From Clostridia bacterium (lineage in GTDB: Bacteria; Bacillota; Clostridia; Christensenellales; RUG350), in assembly GCA_017631635.1 (NCBI GenBank), contig JAGBSX010000028.1:1-59885 (forward strand): 59,885 bases of DNA, read 5' to 3'. Both the position numbers and the translations under genes were made by a program. The notes under the pieces were generated by a model. It was not told where the DNA came from and ran no database searches. It saw nothing but the letters and a program-made list of their open reading frames with translations. Below are positions 52,711 to 59,885 of this stretch, in pieces. How positions within the stretch are numbered: the first letter of the stretch is position 1; every line of letters begins with the position of its first letter.

Positions 52711-52995
52711 ATGGATACAGTAGATAAATTGAGAGCAAAGATACAAGTAGGTACGGTATTGGCAGTAGTGTTGCTCACCATAGCAGTAGGACTATTGGCT
52801 GTGACAGGCGTATATAGGGGAGTGCTAGAGGAGAAAAAGACTGCTTTGCAAAATGAAATAGAGAAAATTAGACAAGATAGACAAAGCATATTGGATGAGA
52901 TAGAATATCGCACCTCCGAGGCTTATATAGAGGAATTCGCTAGGCAATACGGTATGCTACTAGATGGAGAGAGCAAGTATGTGCCTGCCGAGTGA
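52711..52995 (+). CDS. divIC: DivIC/FtsL-type septum formation initiator
   Basis: The 94-residue protein has a short cytoplasmic start, one membrane helix (about 15-36), and a coiled coil (EEKKTALQNEIEKIRQDRQS). A short C-terminal domain (EFARQYGMLLDGES) is typical of septum-formation initiators. DivIC pairs with FtsL and DivIB at the division site. The end overlaps the following ppx gene by 17 bp. Confidence 0.8.
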   Translation: MDTVDKLRAKIQVGTVLAVVLLTIAVGLLAVTGVYRGVLEEKKTALQNEIEKIRQDRQSILDEIEYRTSEAYIEEFARQYGMLLDGESKYVPAE

Positions 52996-53851
52996 CGTCA
53001 CGATATTTAACATAGGGTCAAATAGCCTCAAGATACTCAAGGTGGTAGACGGCGTAGCCTCCAAGAGCGCCGTGGTCACTAGACTGGGAGAGGGAGACGG
53101 GCTCACTCTCACCGAGGGGGCTATCAAGAGAACTTTGGATGCTATATCTGCCAATCTAGCAGAGATAGTAGGCAAGGTATACGCATTTGCTACAGAGGCT
53201 GTGCGTAGCGCGTCAAATAGAGATGATTTGCTCATACCTATCAGCCAAATGCTAGGCGTAGACGTGGAGGTATTGAGTGGAGAAGATGAGGCTAGATACG
53301 GATACCTAGGAGCATCTATGGGCAGGTCTGTCGTAGTCATAGACGTAGGTGGTGCTAGCACGGAGATAAGCGAAAGAGCAGATGCAGGTGTAAGCGTGCC
53401 TTTGGGCGCTCAGAGACTAAGGTCAACATACGGAGAAGATAGTCTAGCACTAGAGAAGATAGGTAGGCAAACTGCAGAGAATATCAACCTGTCTAGTGCA
53501 GACGGAGTAGTGTGTATAGGTGGTACTATCACGACTCTCACCTCAGCAATATTGGGGCAGAAGATATATGACGCTAGCCAAGTGCACGGAGCGAGAGTGA
53601 CGACCTTGGGACTCAGGGTGATACTAGATGATTTGGCTAGAATGACCGATAGTCAGAGAGTGGAGAAATACCCCACAATGCTAGGTAGAGAGAGCGTAAT
53701 CGTGAGCGCAGGATATTACCTAGTAGGACTACTAGAGGGGATAGGCAAGAGCGAGATAGAGGTCTCTGTGCTAGACGTCACGGAAGGATATCTATTTGAC
53801 AAAAGTGAATATATCCAAAAAAACTTTGTATTTAGACAAAAAAATAGTTGA
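52979..53851 (+). CDS. Ppx/GppA-family exopolyphosphatase/pppGpp phosphatase
   Basis: The 290-residue actin-fold protein has the Ppx/GppA pattern: NIGSNSLKILKV at the start, ATEAVRSASN (conserved Glu), and DVGGASTEIS. The first conserved Asp (usually D-x-GSNS) is replaced by Asn in FNIGSNS, which may weaken hydrolysis. It lacks the C-terminal HD domain of the long forms. The ATG at 52979 overlaps divIC by 17 bp, so translation is linked to it. Ppx/GppA proteins act on polyphosphate or pppGpp; specificity is open. Confidence 0.85.
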   Translation: MCLPSDVTIFNIGSNSLKILKVVDGVASKSAVVTRLGEGDGLTLTEGAIKRTLDAISANLAEIVGKVYAFATEAVRSASNRDDLLIPISQMLGVDVEVLSGEDEARYGYLGASMGRSVVVIDVGGASTEISERADAGVSVPLGAQRLRSTYGEDSLALEKIGRQTAENINLSSADGVVCIGGTITTLTSAILGQKIYDASQVHGARVTTLGLRVILDDLARMTDSQRVEKYPTMLGRESVIVSAGYYLVGLLEGIGKSEIEVSVLDVTEGYLFDKSEYIQKNFVFRQKNS

Positions 53852-53903
53852 CAAAAGATAAGTTTTACTATATTATTATCTAGCATCTTATGGATGTAGA
53901 TAT

Positions 53904-53980
53904 CGCGGAGTAGAGCAGTTGGTAGCTTGCCGGGCTCATAACCCGGAGGTCGTGAGGTTCAAGTCCCACCTCCGCAACCA
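53904..53980 (+). tRNA. tRNA-fMet (CAT), initiator
   Basis: A 77-nt cloverleaf with anticodon CAT at 53937-53939. The C1-A72 mismatch (acceptor CGCGGAG/CTCCGCA) and three G-C pairs in the anticodon stem mark it as initiator. CCA is encoded. Confidence 0.95.
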
Positions 53981-53986
53981 ATAAAT

Positions 53987-54063
53987 GGCGGCGTAGCTTA
54001 GCTGGTTAGAGCGGCCGGTTCATACCCGGCAGGTCATAGATTCGAATTCTATCGCCGCCACCA
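53987..54063 (+). tRNA. tRNA-Met (CAT), elongator
   Basis: A 77-nt cloverleaf (GGCGGCGTAGCTTAGCTGGT) with anticodon CAT at 54021-54023. The GGTTCATACCCGG arm matches Bacillus-type elongator tRNA-Met rather than the lysidine-type tRNA-Ile(CAT). CCA is encoded. Confidence 0.9.
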
Positions 54064-54068
54064 GTTCC

Positions 54069-54100
54069 ATCAACAACGAGCCTCAGGGCTCGTTGTTGAT
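54069..54100. other. 14-bp perfect hairpin between tRNA genes
   Basis: ATCAACAACGAGCC/GGCTCGTTGTTGAT with a TCAG loop and no T run directly after. It may be a processing signal or transcription pause. Downstream CGGTCGA repeats at 54114 and 54124 are spaced 10 bp. Confidence 0.55.
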
Positions 54101-54138
54101 AAAAATTGACAGTCGGTCGAGAACGGTCGATTGTCCAC

Positions 54139-54213
54139 GGCCCCTTGGTCAAGCGGTCAAGACACCACCCTTTCACGGTAGTAACATGGGTTCGATTCCC
54201 GTAGGGGTCACCA
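54139..54213 (+). tRNA. tRNA-Glu (TTC)
   Basis: A 75-nt cloverleaf with anticodon TTC at 54172-54174 and CCA encoded. The anticodon stem has one C-A mismatch (54166 with 54180). Its last 14 bases are repeated at 54349-54362, the usual mark of an integration site. Confidence 0.9.
54200..54213 (+). repeat. Candidate attachment site: tRNA-Glu 3' end copy
   Basis: CGTAGGGGTCACCA at the tRNA end is repeated exactly at 54349-54362. Integrases often use the tRNA 3' end as attB. Confidence 0.55.
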
Positions 54214-54218
54214 AAAAG

Positions 54219-54249
54219 AAAAACACACCTGATTGGTGTGTTTTTGTTT
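54219..54249 (+). terminator. tRNA cluster terminator
   Basis: Stem AAAAACACACC/GGTGTGTTTTT with a 5-base loop and a T-rich end. Confidence 0.85.
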
Positions 54250-54348
54250 TAGTGAGAGTAGGGAATCGAACGGGTGGGGAGTCTTAAGACCTGAGTTGCC
54301 AGTGGCAAGTCAGCCACCCCGGCATGATAGCGAAGCGGAGTGATTCTA
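54250..54348. other. tRNA-like fragment between the two CGTAGGGGTCACCA copies
   Basis: On the minus strand, CCCGTTCGATTCCC looks like a T-arm and GGTCTTAAGAC like part of an anticodon arm. No full cloverleaf folds. It is read as decayed tRNA or integration debris. Confidence 0.4.
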
Positions 54349-54362
54349 CGTAGGGGTCACCA
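54349..54362 (+). repeat. Second copy of the tRNA-Glu 3' end (candidate att site)
   Basis: An exact copy of 54200-54213, preceded by TGATTCTA in place of CGATTCC and followed by a strong terminator. It marks the border to the codon-atypical island. Confidence 0.6.
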
Positions 54363-54365
54363 ATC

Positions 54366-54402
54366 AAAACCTAAAACGAATATATCGTTTTAGGTTTTTT
54401 TA
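54366..54402 (+). terminator. Strong terminator at the island border
   Basis: A 14-bp perfect stem AAAACCTAAAACGA/TCGTTTTAGGTTTT and a T run. Confidence 0.9.
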
Positions 54403-54538
54403 TTTGCAAAATTTGCGTTTTACCGATTAAAGCGAAAAGATACGGCCTTACTTTTCAGAAGGCAGACTATGCAGTTTAGCAAAACACGTTAAGAAATAAA
54501 AACAGTTTGCCGAAAGGTGAACTTTTTTTAAGATAGCC
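54403..54538. other. AT-rich gap before the restriction operon
   Basis: No gene or RNA structure was recognised. A poly-T stretch (near 54523) and short direct repeats only. Confidence 0.5.
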
Positions 54539-54592
54539 TTGACAAAAAGCAATGCAATATGATATCATTATATCTAGATATTTAGATATCAT
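54539..54592 (+). promoter_or_regulatory. Restriction-operon promoter with nested operator
   Basis: TTGACA (54539-54544) and TATCAT (54563-54568), spacer 18. The GATATCAT octamer occurs at 54561-54568 and 54585-54592, and the perfect palindrome ATATCTAGATAT at 54570-54581 lies between them. This arrangement fits repression by a dimeric regulator, most likely the RHH protein encoded next. Confidence 0.7.
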
Positions 54593-54607
54593 GAAAGGAG
54601 AATTATC

Positions 54608-54793
54608 TTGCGTAAAGCCTTAAAGAAAGAACGCACTAAACAAGTGCAGTTTCGTATGCCAGAAGAACTTCATCTTGAACTAAGAAAAGCCTTGCTTGAT
54701 AGTGGTATGAGTATGGCGGACTTGTTTAATGAAACGGCAAAGAATTACATTAAAAAGCAAATAGTTAAGAAAGGAGAAAAGGACAATGCCTAA
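54608..54793 (+). CDS. Ribbon-helix-helix (CopG/Arc-type) regulator
   Basis: The 61-residue basic protein has the RHH pattern: a short strand (KQVQFRMP, about 11-18), then two helices (ELHLELRKALLDSG and MADLFNETAKNYIKK). Arc/CopG dimers bind operators through the strand. It starts with TTG seven bases after AGGAG and ends eight bases into hsdM, so both are translated together. It is the obvious controller of the promoter just upstream. An antitoxin-type role is the alternative. Codon use matches the rest of the island. Confidence 0.75.
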   Translation: MRKALKKERTKQVQFRMPEELHLELRKALLDSGMSMADLFNETAKNYIKKQIVKKGEKDNA

Positions 54794-56390
54794 AAAAACG
54801 ACAGAAGAAAAAATCAACTTAGAATCTATACTGTTTAAGTGTCGTGATATCTTGCGTAAGGCAAGAAATTCGGGCTCGTTCTTTGAAAAGCGCGATATGA
54901 TGTTGACACTCGTATTTTTGCGTTTTATTGGCGAAAAATTCGAAGACGGCACAGTCAAACTCCGTCAAACCCTTATTGAACAAGGTCTTGACCCTGATGA
55001 TGAAGAAATATTTAAGGCATTCTTTGACGATGCCACCTTTACAGATGGCACGTATAATTTGCCCGTAGAAGCGCGTTGGTCTACCATTATCAATACACCT
55101 GCGCCCAAACTCAACGTCGCACTTGATACCGCACTTCATAGCATTGCCGCAAGCAGTACGCAACTTAAAGGCTGTTTCGTAGAAGGCACGTTCACTACGC
55201 GTAATCTGGCTCCCAACGACATCAAACAAGTCGTGGACGAAATAAATAAAATTAGCCATAAAGCCTTTGGCGAAGAAAAAGACTTAATCGGTCGTGTATA
55301 CGAATACTTCTTAAAAGAATTTGCTGTAAATGCTACCAAGGAAGAAGGCGAATTTTACACTCCCCACGACGCAGTTCAGCTTATCGCTACTATGATAGAG
55401 CCTTTTGACGGCACGTTATATGACCCCTGCTGTGGTTCAGGCGGTATGTTTGTTCAAAGCACCGACCTGGTTAGAGAAAAACACGGAGATATTAGCCGTA
55501 TCAACGTTTACGGCCAAGAAAAAGAAGCCGCTACCTATCGTTTGGCAAAAATGAACCTTGCTCTTCGCGGTATCAGCCATAACCTTGGCGAAGCCAGCGA
55601 TTCTTCTTTTACGCACGACTTGCATAAGGGTATTTACTTTGACTATATTATGGCGAATCCACCTTTCAACTTGAAGGGTTGGTACGACGATAACCTGAAA
55701 AACGATTCCCGTTGGGCGGATTATACCACGCCCCCCGATAGTAACGCTAACTATGCGTGGATTTTGCATATGCTCTCCCACTTAAAGCCCTTGAAAGGCG
55801 TAGCAGGTTTCTTGCTTGCAAACGGTGCTTTGGGTGATAGCGATACGCTTGCAATCCGTCAAAAACTCATTGAAAACGACAAGGTGGAAGCGATTATCAT
55901 TCTTCCCCGAGAACTGTTTATTACGACGGATATAAGCGTAACCCTTTGGATTTTGAACCAAAACAAGAAAGGCAGCGAATACCACGGCATAACCTTGCTC
56001 AACCGTGAACACGAAATCCTGTTTATGGACTTGCGTCAATGGACGGAAAACCACGTTTCGGGCGAACAAAAGAAAAAAGTACGCTTGGACGATACGCAGA
56101 TTGCACGCGCCGCAGAAATCTACCACACTTGGCAAAGCGAAGGCACGGACGGAACGAATTATGCCGTACCCGAACTCTATCGTAGCGTTGGGATAGCTGA
56201 AATCGAAAGAAACGGTTGGACGCTTGTACCCAGCAAGTATATCGAGTTTATCGACCACGATTTGGATATCAACTTCCCTGCGGAAATGGCGCGTATTCAA
56301 GGCGAAATGAAAGAAATTCTCGCGCAAGAAAAGGAATCGCAAAAGATGTTGGGAAATGCTTTCAAGGGGATTGGCTATGGCATTGACTAA
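54786..56390 (+). CDS. hsdM: Type I restriction-modification methyltransferase subunit HsdM
   Basis: The 534-residue protein has the N-terminal HsdM helical domain (LESILFKCRDILRKARNSG, FLRFIGEKFED) and the N6-adenine methylase core with SAM motif D213-PCCGSGG and the catalytic N291-P-P-F. The C-terminal end overlaps hsdS. It methylates adenines at the site chosen by HsdS. Codons such as CTT, GAA and CGT differ from the host's CTA/GAG/AGA usage, a sign of transfer. The start overlaps the RHH gene. Confidence 0.95.
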   Translation: MPKKTTEEKINLESILFKCRDILRKARNSGSFFEKRDMMLTLVFLRFIGEKFEDGTVKLRQTLIEQGLDPDDEEIFKAFFDDATFTDGTYNLPVEARWSTIINTPAPKLNVALDTALHSIAASSTQLKGCFVEGTFTTRNLAPNDIKQVVDEINKISHKAFGEEKDLIGRVYEYFLKEFAVNATKEEGEFYTPHDAVQLIATMIEPFDGTLYDPCCGSGGMFVQSTDLVREKHGDISRINVYGQEKEAATYRLAKMNLALRGISHNLGEASDSSFTHDLHKGIYFDYIMANPPFNLKGWYDDNLKNDSRWADYTTPPDSNANYAWILHMLSHLKPLKGVAGFLLANGALGDSDTLAIRQKLIENDKVEAIIILPRELFITTDISVTLWILNQNKKGSEYHGITLLNREHEILFMDLRQWTENHVSGEQKKKVRLDDTQIARAAEIYHTWQSEGTDGTNYAVPELYRSVGIAEIERNGWTLVPSKYIEFIDHDLDINFPAEMARIQGEMKEILAQEKESQKMLGNAFKGIGYGID

Positions 56391-57498
56391 ATATAAATTG
56401 GGCGATTTGATAGAGCCGCGCGATGTGAGAAACTTTGACAATTTACTCACACTTGACAACCTTAAAGGCATTTCAACAAACAAAGAATTTATAGAAACAA
56501 AAGCCGATATGGACGGGGTAAATCTATCGTCGTATAAGGTTGTGAATGAAGGTGAATTTGCTTATGTTGCCGATACTTCAAGGCGAGGTGAAAAAATAGC
56601 TCTTGCGTTCAATAAAAGCAGTCAGGCGTATTTGATATCATCTATTTATACGGTTTTTCGAGTATCAAGAAAAGAATTGATACTTCCCGATTACTTGTTT
56701 ATGTATTTTAACCGCCCGGAGTTTGACCGTTATGCGCGGTTCAACTCTTGGGGTTCGGCAAGAGAAACTTTTTCGTGGGAAGATATGTGCGATATTGATA
56801 TCGAACTTCCTGACTTACCTACGCAACAAAAATATGTTGATATATATAACGCAATGGTGACAAATCAACAAATTTATGAGCGTGGCTTGGAAGACTTAAA
56901 ACTTGTCTGCGACGGCTACATTGATAAAATTAAACATACTTCGCCATATAAGCCCATTCGCATGTTATTGAAAGAAGTAGATATTCGCAACACTAATGGA
57001 GAAATAACGTTTGTACACGGAATTAATATCACCAAACAATTTATGCCTTCTGTTGCTGATACAGATAATGTTGATTTAACAAAATATAAAAAAGTGAAGA
57101 AAAATCAGTTTGCATTCTCGGGAATGCAGACAGGAAGAGATGAATGTATTCGGATTGCGCTAAATAGAAGCAATGAAGATATTATAGTTTCTCCCGCATA
57201 TACAGTTTTTGAAGTTCTGGATACAACTATACTAGAAGAATACATCATGCTGTGGTTTTCACGAAAACAAAGCGATAGGCGTGGGTGGTTTATGAGCGAT
57301 TCAAGCATTCGTTCTAATCTTGACTTAGATAGACTTTATGAAACACAAATACCTATCCCTGCTCCCCAAATACAGCAGGCGATTGTTAATATTTACAAAG
57401 TATACATTGAGCGTAAAGAAATCAACGAAAAACTAAAAGCACAAATTAAAGACATTTGCCCTATACTCATCAAGGGTTCATTAGAAGAAGGAAAATAA
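56377..57498 (+). CDS. hsdS: Type I restriction specificity subunit HsdS
   Basis: The 373-residue protein has two target-recognition domains (about 1-160 and 195-345), each ending in a conserved coiled helix (DLPTQQKYVDIYNAMVTNQQ; APQIQQAIVNIYKVYIERKE). It determines the bipartite DNA sequence recognised by HsdMR. The ATG at 56377 lies inside hsdM, whose stop is 14 bases later; a longer start at 56356 adds seven residues. The target sequence is unknown, and recombination in these domains is common. Confidence 0.9.
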   Translation: MALTKYKLGDLIEPRDVRNFDNLLTLDNLKGISTNKEFIETKADMDGVNLSSYKVVNEGEFAYVADTSRRGEKIALAFNKSSQAYLISSIYTVFRVSRKELILPDYLFMYFNRPEFDRYARFNSWGSARETFSWEDMCDIDIELPDLPTQQKYVDIYNAMVTNQQIYERGLEDLKLVCDGYIDKIKHTSPYKPIRMLLKEVDIRNTNGEITFVHGINITKQFMPSVADTDNVDLTKYKKVKKNQFAFSGMQTGRDECIRIALNRSNEDIIVSPAYTVFEVLDTTILEEYIMLWFSRKQSDRRGWFMSDSSIRSNLDLDRLYETQIPIPAPQIQQAIVNIYKVYIERKEINEKLKAQIKDICPILIKGSLEEGK

Positions 57499-57501
57499 AA
57501 T

Positions 57502-58242
57502 ATGACAAACTTACTAAAGCGAATAGATGAAATAGTAAAAGCGCTTGAGAATAATTATTACCCCGAAATTACCTACAAGAAAAACTTGTTTGAGATAAGG
57601 CAAATTATTCTTTCTACGGTTGGACGGGTAAGCGATTCTTTCGCTGCATATGAGGAAATTGCGAAAGCAAAAATTGATTATTGTACAGCGAATGAATATT
57701 TAATAGGTGTTTTGAAGGGACTCAAAGCTCATTTACAATTACAAATGAATACAAATAAACGCTACCAAGTATTCATTAGTTCAACATATTTAGACTTAAT
57801 CGATTATCGAAAAGCGGTATCGGATGAAATTACCTTTCGAGGACATATTCCAGCTGGTATGGAAGACTTTACGGCGTGTGGTGAAGATTTAGAAACGTAT
57901 ATTAAACATGTAATAGACGAATCGGATTATTACGTACTTATTATTGGACAGCGTTTTGGTTCTTCTATCCCTACGGATGAAAATGTTAGCTATACCATGA
58001 TGGAATATGAATACGCAAAGTCGAAAGGAATGAGAATTATTCCGTTGATATATAGCGGAAAACAAGATTTAGAAGGAAACGACTTAGACGTCAATAAAGA
58101 TAAATTTGACAAATTTGTTTCAAAAATTAAGACAAAAACACCACAGTATTTCAAAGACGAAAACGAGTTGATTAGAAATCTAACCAAAGCACTCGAATTA
58201 GAAATTAAAAATCATCCCCAAAAAGGTTGGATAAGATTGTAA
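57502..58242 (+). CDS. DUF4062-domain protein embedded in the restriction operon
   Basis: The 246-residue protein has an N-terminal helical region (1-86) and a DUF4062 domain (about 87-184; YQVFISSTYLDLIDYRKAVS, SDYYVLIIGQRFGSS, SYTMMEYEYAKSKGMRIIPL). DUF4062 is a TIR-like fold found at the N terminus of STAND and other defence proteins. A charged C-terminal tail (about 200-246) follows, with no second domain. It starts 3 bp after hsdS and precedes hsdR, so it is translated with the system. A nucleotide-cleaving or sensor role is inference. Confidence 0.8.
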   Translation: MTNLLKRIDEIVKALENNYYPEITYKKNLFEIRQIILSTVGRVSDSFAAYEEIAKAKIDYCTANEYLIGVLKGLKAHLQLQMNTNKRYQVFISSTYLDLIDYRKAVSDEITFRGHIPAGMEDFTACGEDLETYIKHVIDESDYYVLIIGQRFGSSIPTDENVSYTMMEYEYAKSKGMRIIPLIYSGKQDLEGNDLDVNKDKFDKFVSKIKTKTPQYFKDENELIRNLTKALELEIKNHPQKGWIRL

Positions 58243-58263
58243 ATCCCACTACGGAGAAAGACT

Positions 58264-59885
58264 ATGGCAAAATTACAAAACTTCAACGGAAAATATTGCG
58301 AATCGGAATATGAAAGCGCTTTTCTTGCCTTTTTAGAGCAGGAAGGCTGGCATTACCTTGCAGGAAACAGTATTGCCCGCAAGTCAAAAAGAGACGTACT
58401 CTACACGGGGGATATGGAGCAGTTTTTAAGCAAAACCAACCCCGACTTGACGGCTGAAGAAATATCGCAAATCGTAGATACCGTACGTCTTGTTGGTGCG
58501 GAAAGTGAGTTCTCTACTCTGCATAAGGTTTACGGGTGGATGGTGAATGGTATTCAATTCACGCCACAATCGGGACTTCCAAAAATGGTTGCGTTAATTG
58601 ATTTTGAAAAGCCTGAAAATAATATTTTCCGTGCAGTCAATCAATTTGTTGTGGAATACACCAATAATGGACAAGTTGAAACACGCCGTCCTGACATACT
58701 TTTGTTTGTCAACGGTATGCCTTTATGTGTAATTGAACTTAAGAATCCTGCGGATGCACACGCAACCATTTATAATGCTTGGGAACAAATTTACAGTCGC
58801 TATTGGCGTGATATCCCTCACTTGATTCACTTCTGTCCATTAGCCTGCATTTCCGACGGCGTAAAAACACGCCTTGGCACGGTTCGCACGCCTTATGAGC
58901 ATTTCTATGCTTGGCGTCGTGTTAATGACGGCGATAAGGTTTCTACGCTTCCTTTCGAAGAAACACAAGCTATGATTCAGGGTGTATATAGCCCTGCAAG
59001 ATTCCTTGAAATCTTCCGTGATTATATATATTTTCAAGACAGCGAATATGACAGCGCCGAACGTGAAATTGTTTGCCGTTATCCGCAGTTTTTTGCTGCA
59101 CGGTTACTGAAAAGTAGTATTGTAAAATCCGTTGTAGAAAAGAGCGGTAAGGGCGGTACGTATTTTGGTGCAACTGGTTGTGGAAAAACATACACGATGG
59201 CGTTCCTTGCTCGTCAACTTGCACTTCGTTGCACGGACGTGCCTGAAATAGGTTCTCCCACCATCGTTTTAATCGTTGACCGTGACGACTTGCAAAAACA
59301 AGGCGCAAAACTATTCACCAAGAGTAAAGAATTCTTAAACCTTGGCGAAGTTAAGGTTGTACAAACCCGTAAGGAGTTGCGTGAAGAACTCGGCGCGCGT
59401 GAAAGCGGCGGTTTCTATATCTGCACCATTCAAAAGTTCTGCGACCGTGAAGACGACAAAATTGGACTTATAAACGACCGCGCAAACATAATTTGTTTCT
59501 CGGATGAAGCACATAGAACACAGCTTGAACACGCAAAGAAAATTAAGTTTAGCAAAGATACTGATGAAAATATGAGAGCTATGGTTTCAAAGCCTTACGC
59601 AAAGGTTTTGAAAGAGGCGCTCCCCAACGCTACGTTCGTTGGATTTACTGGTACGCCTATTTCTGAAACGTATCAAACCTTTGGTGACGAAATTGACCGT
59701 TATACGATGGACCAAGCAGTTGCCGACGGACTTACTGTTTCCATTAAATATCACCCTCGTATTGCAAAAGTATTACTTGACCAAGAAAAGGTTAAACAAA
59801 TTGAAGCATATTACAAGAGATGTGCTGATGACGGAGCAACTGAAGAAGATATAGAAGCAAGCAAAAAGGCTATGAGTTCTATGGA
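58264..59885 (+). CDS. hsdR: Type I restriction endonuclease HsdR, 5' part
   Basis: The first 540 residues lie in the window and the gene continues past the end. The N-terminal nuclease motif is PD144...E158-L-K160 in RRPDILLFVNGMPLCVIELK, followed by the helicase with Walker A GATGCGKT (302-309), DEAH (414-417) and GFTGTP. HsdR cuts unmodified DNA after ATP-driven translocation. ATG follows GGAGAAAGACT. The operon order is RHH, M, S, DUF4062, R. No frame break is seen within the window. Confidence 0.93.
   Translation, partial: MAKLQNFNGKYCESEYESAFLAFLEQEGWHYLAGNSIARKSKRDVLYTGDMEQFLSKTNPDLTAEEISQIVDTVRLVGAESEFSTLHKVYGWMVNGIQFTPQSGLPKMVALIDFEKPENNIFRAVNQFVVEYTNNGQVETRRPDILLFVNGMPLCVIELKNPADAHATIYNAWEQIYSRYWRDIPHLIHFCPLACISDGVKTRLGTVRTPYEHFYAWRRVNDGDKVSTLPFEETQAMIQGVYSPARFLEIFRDYIYFQDSEYDSAEREIVCRYPQFFAARLLKSSIVKSVVEKSGKGGTYFGATGCGKTYTMAFLARQLALRCTDVPEIGSPTIVLIVDRDDLQKQGAKLFTKSKEFLNLGEVKVVQTRKELREELGARESGGFYICTIQKFCDREDDKIGLINDRANIICFSDEAHRTQLEHAKKIKFSKDTDENMRAMVSKPYAKVLKEALPNATFVGFTGTPISETYQTFGDEIDRYTMDQAVADGLTVSIKYHPRIAKVLLDQEKVKQIEAYYKRCADDGATEEDIEASKKAMSSM

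Noticed and set aside
53987-54063. tRNA-Ile(CAT) (lysidine type) instead of tRNA-Met
   Set aside because: The acceptor and anticodon arms match elongator tRNA-Met and not the tRNA-Ile2 pattern.
54069-54100. 14-bp hairpin as an ordinary terminator of the tRNA-Met genes
   Set aside because: It is not followed by a T run and tRNA-Glu comes next; processing or pausing is more likely.
1-59885. CRISPR array
   Set aside because: No regularly spaced direct repeats of 24-40 bp with unique spacers were found; the repeats present are coding or operator repeats.

Overview
The window looks like a chromosomal stretch of an uncultured, low-to-moderate GC, spore-forming Bacillota (Clostridia-type) bacterium. 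Evidence: a GerA-type germinant receptor operon, a large Bacillus-type SRP RNA, strong sigma-A promoters (TTGACA/TATAAT, 17 bp), AGGAGG ribosome binding sites, and PrsA-, DivIC- and YdjI/YdjG-like proteins. Core genes strongly prefer CTA, ATA, AGA and GAG codons. A few islands do not, and these look imported.

Layout: (1) 1-503, the end of an IS3/IS150-type insertion sequence cut by the window edge. (2) 593-8309, lipoate ligase divergent from a DeoR-type regulator and a pyruvate/2-oxoacid dehydrogenase operon (E2, E3, fused E1alpha-beta) ending in a metallo-beta-lactamase-fold hydrolase; a shared 15-bp motif at both promoters points to control by the DeoR protein. (3) 8400-12176, L-sorbose-1-phosphate reductase, mannitol-1-phosphate dehydrogenase and a frameshifted EamA/DMT permease. 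(4) 12383-15954, gerA operon. (5) 16358-17273, a small AT-rich insertion with a mosaic gene made from an 81-bp duplication. (6) 17304-20035, dGTPase, rpsF-ssb-rpsR and SRP RNA. (7) 20146-25123, D-lyxose isomerase, PHP phosphoesterase, AEC permease, an SPFH/zinc-ribbon pair and a DUF1858 protein. (8) 25242-32512, rho, a GH2 glycosidase, an LCM-like methyltransferase, ychF and argS. (9) 32528-36964, a 1478-residue membrane-anchored tandem-repeat protein of unknown function. (10) 37030-53851, housekeeping genes: ispE, two CPBP proteases, M14 peptidase, tadA, pth, mfd, a foldase-like lipoprotein, a short alaS, smpB, secG, an esterase-like protein, lepB, divIC and ppx/gppA. (11) 53904-54213, tRNA-fMet, tRNA-Met and tRNA-Glu. 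(12) 54349-59885, a foreign defence island next to tRNA-Glu: a ribbon-helix-helix regulator, hsdM, hsdS, a DUF4062 (TIR-like) protein, and hsdR running off the window.

How the parts work together: lipoate ligase supplies the cofactor for the E2 protein transcribed on the other side of the regulator. The sugar enzymes feed hexose and pentose phosphates toward the same pyruvate node. The three points most worth following up are the DUF4062 protein inside the type I restriction operon with its own RHH/operator module, the giant repeat protein, and the inferred DeoR regulon.
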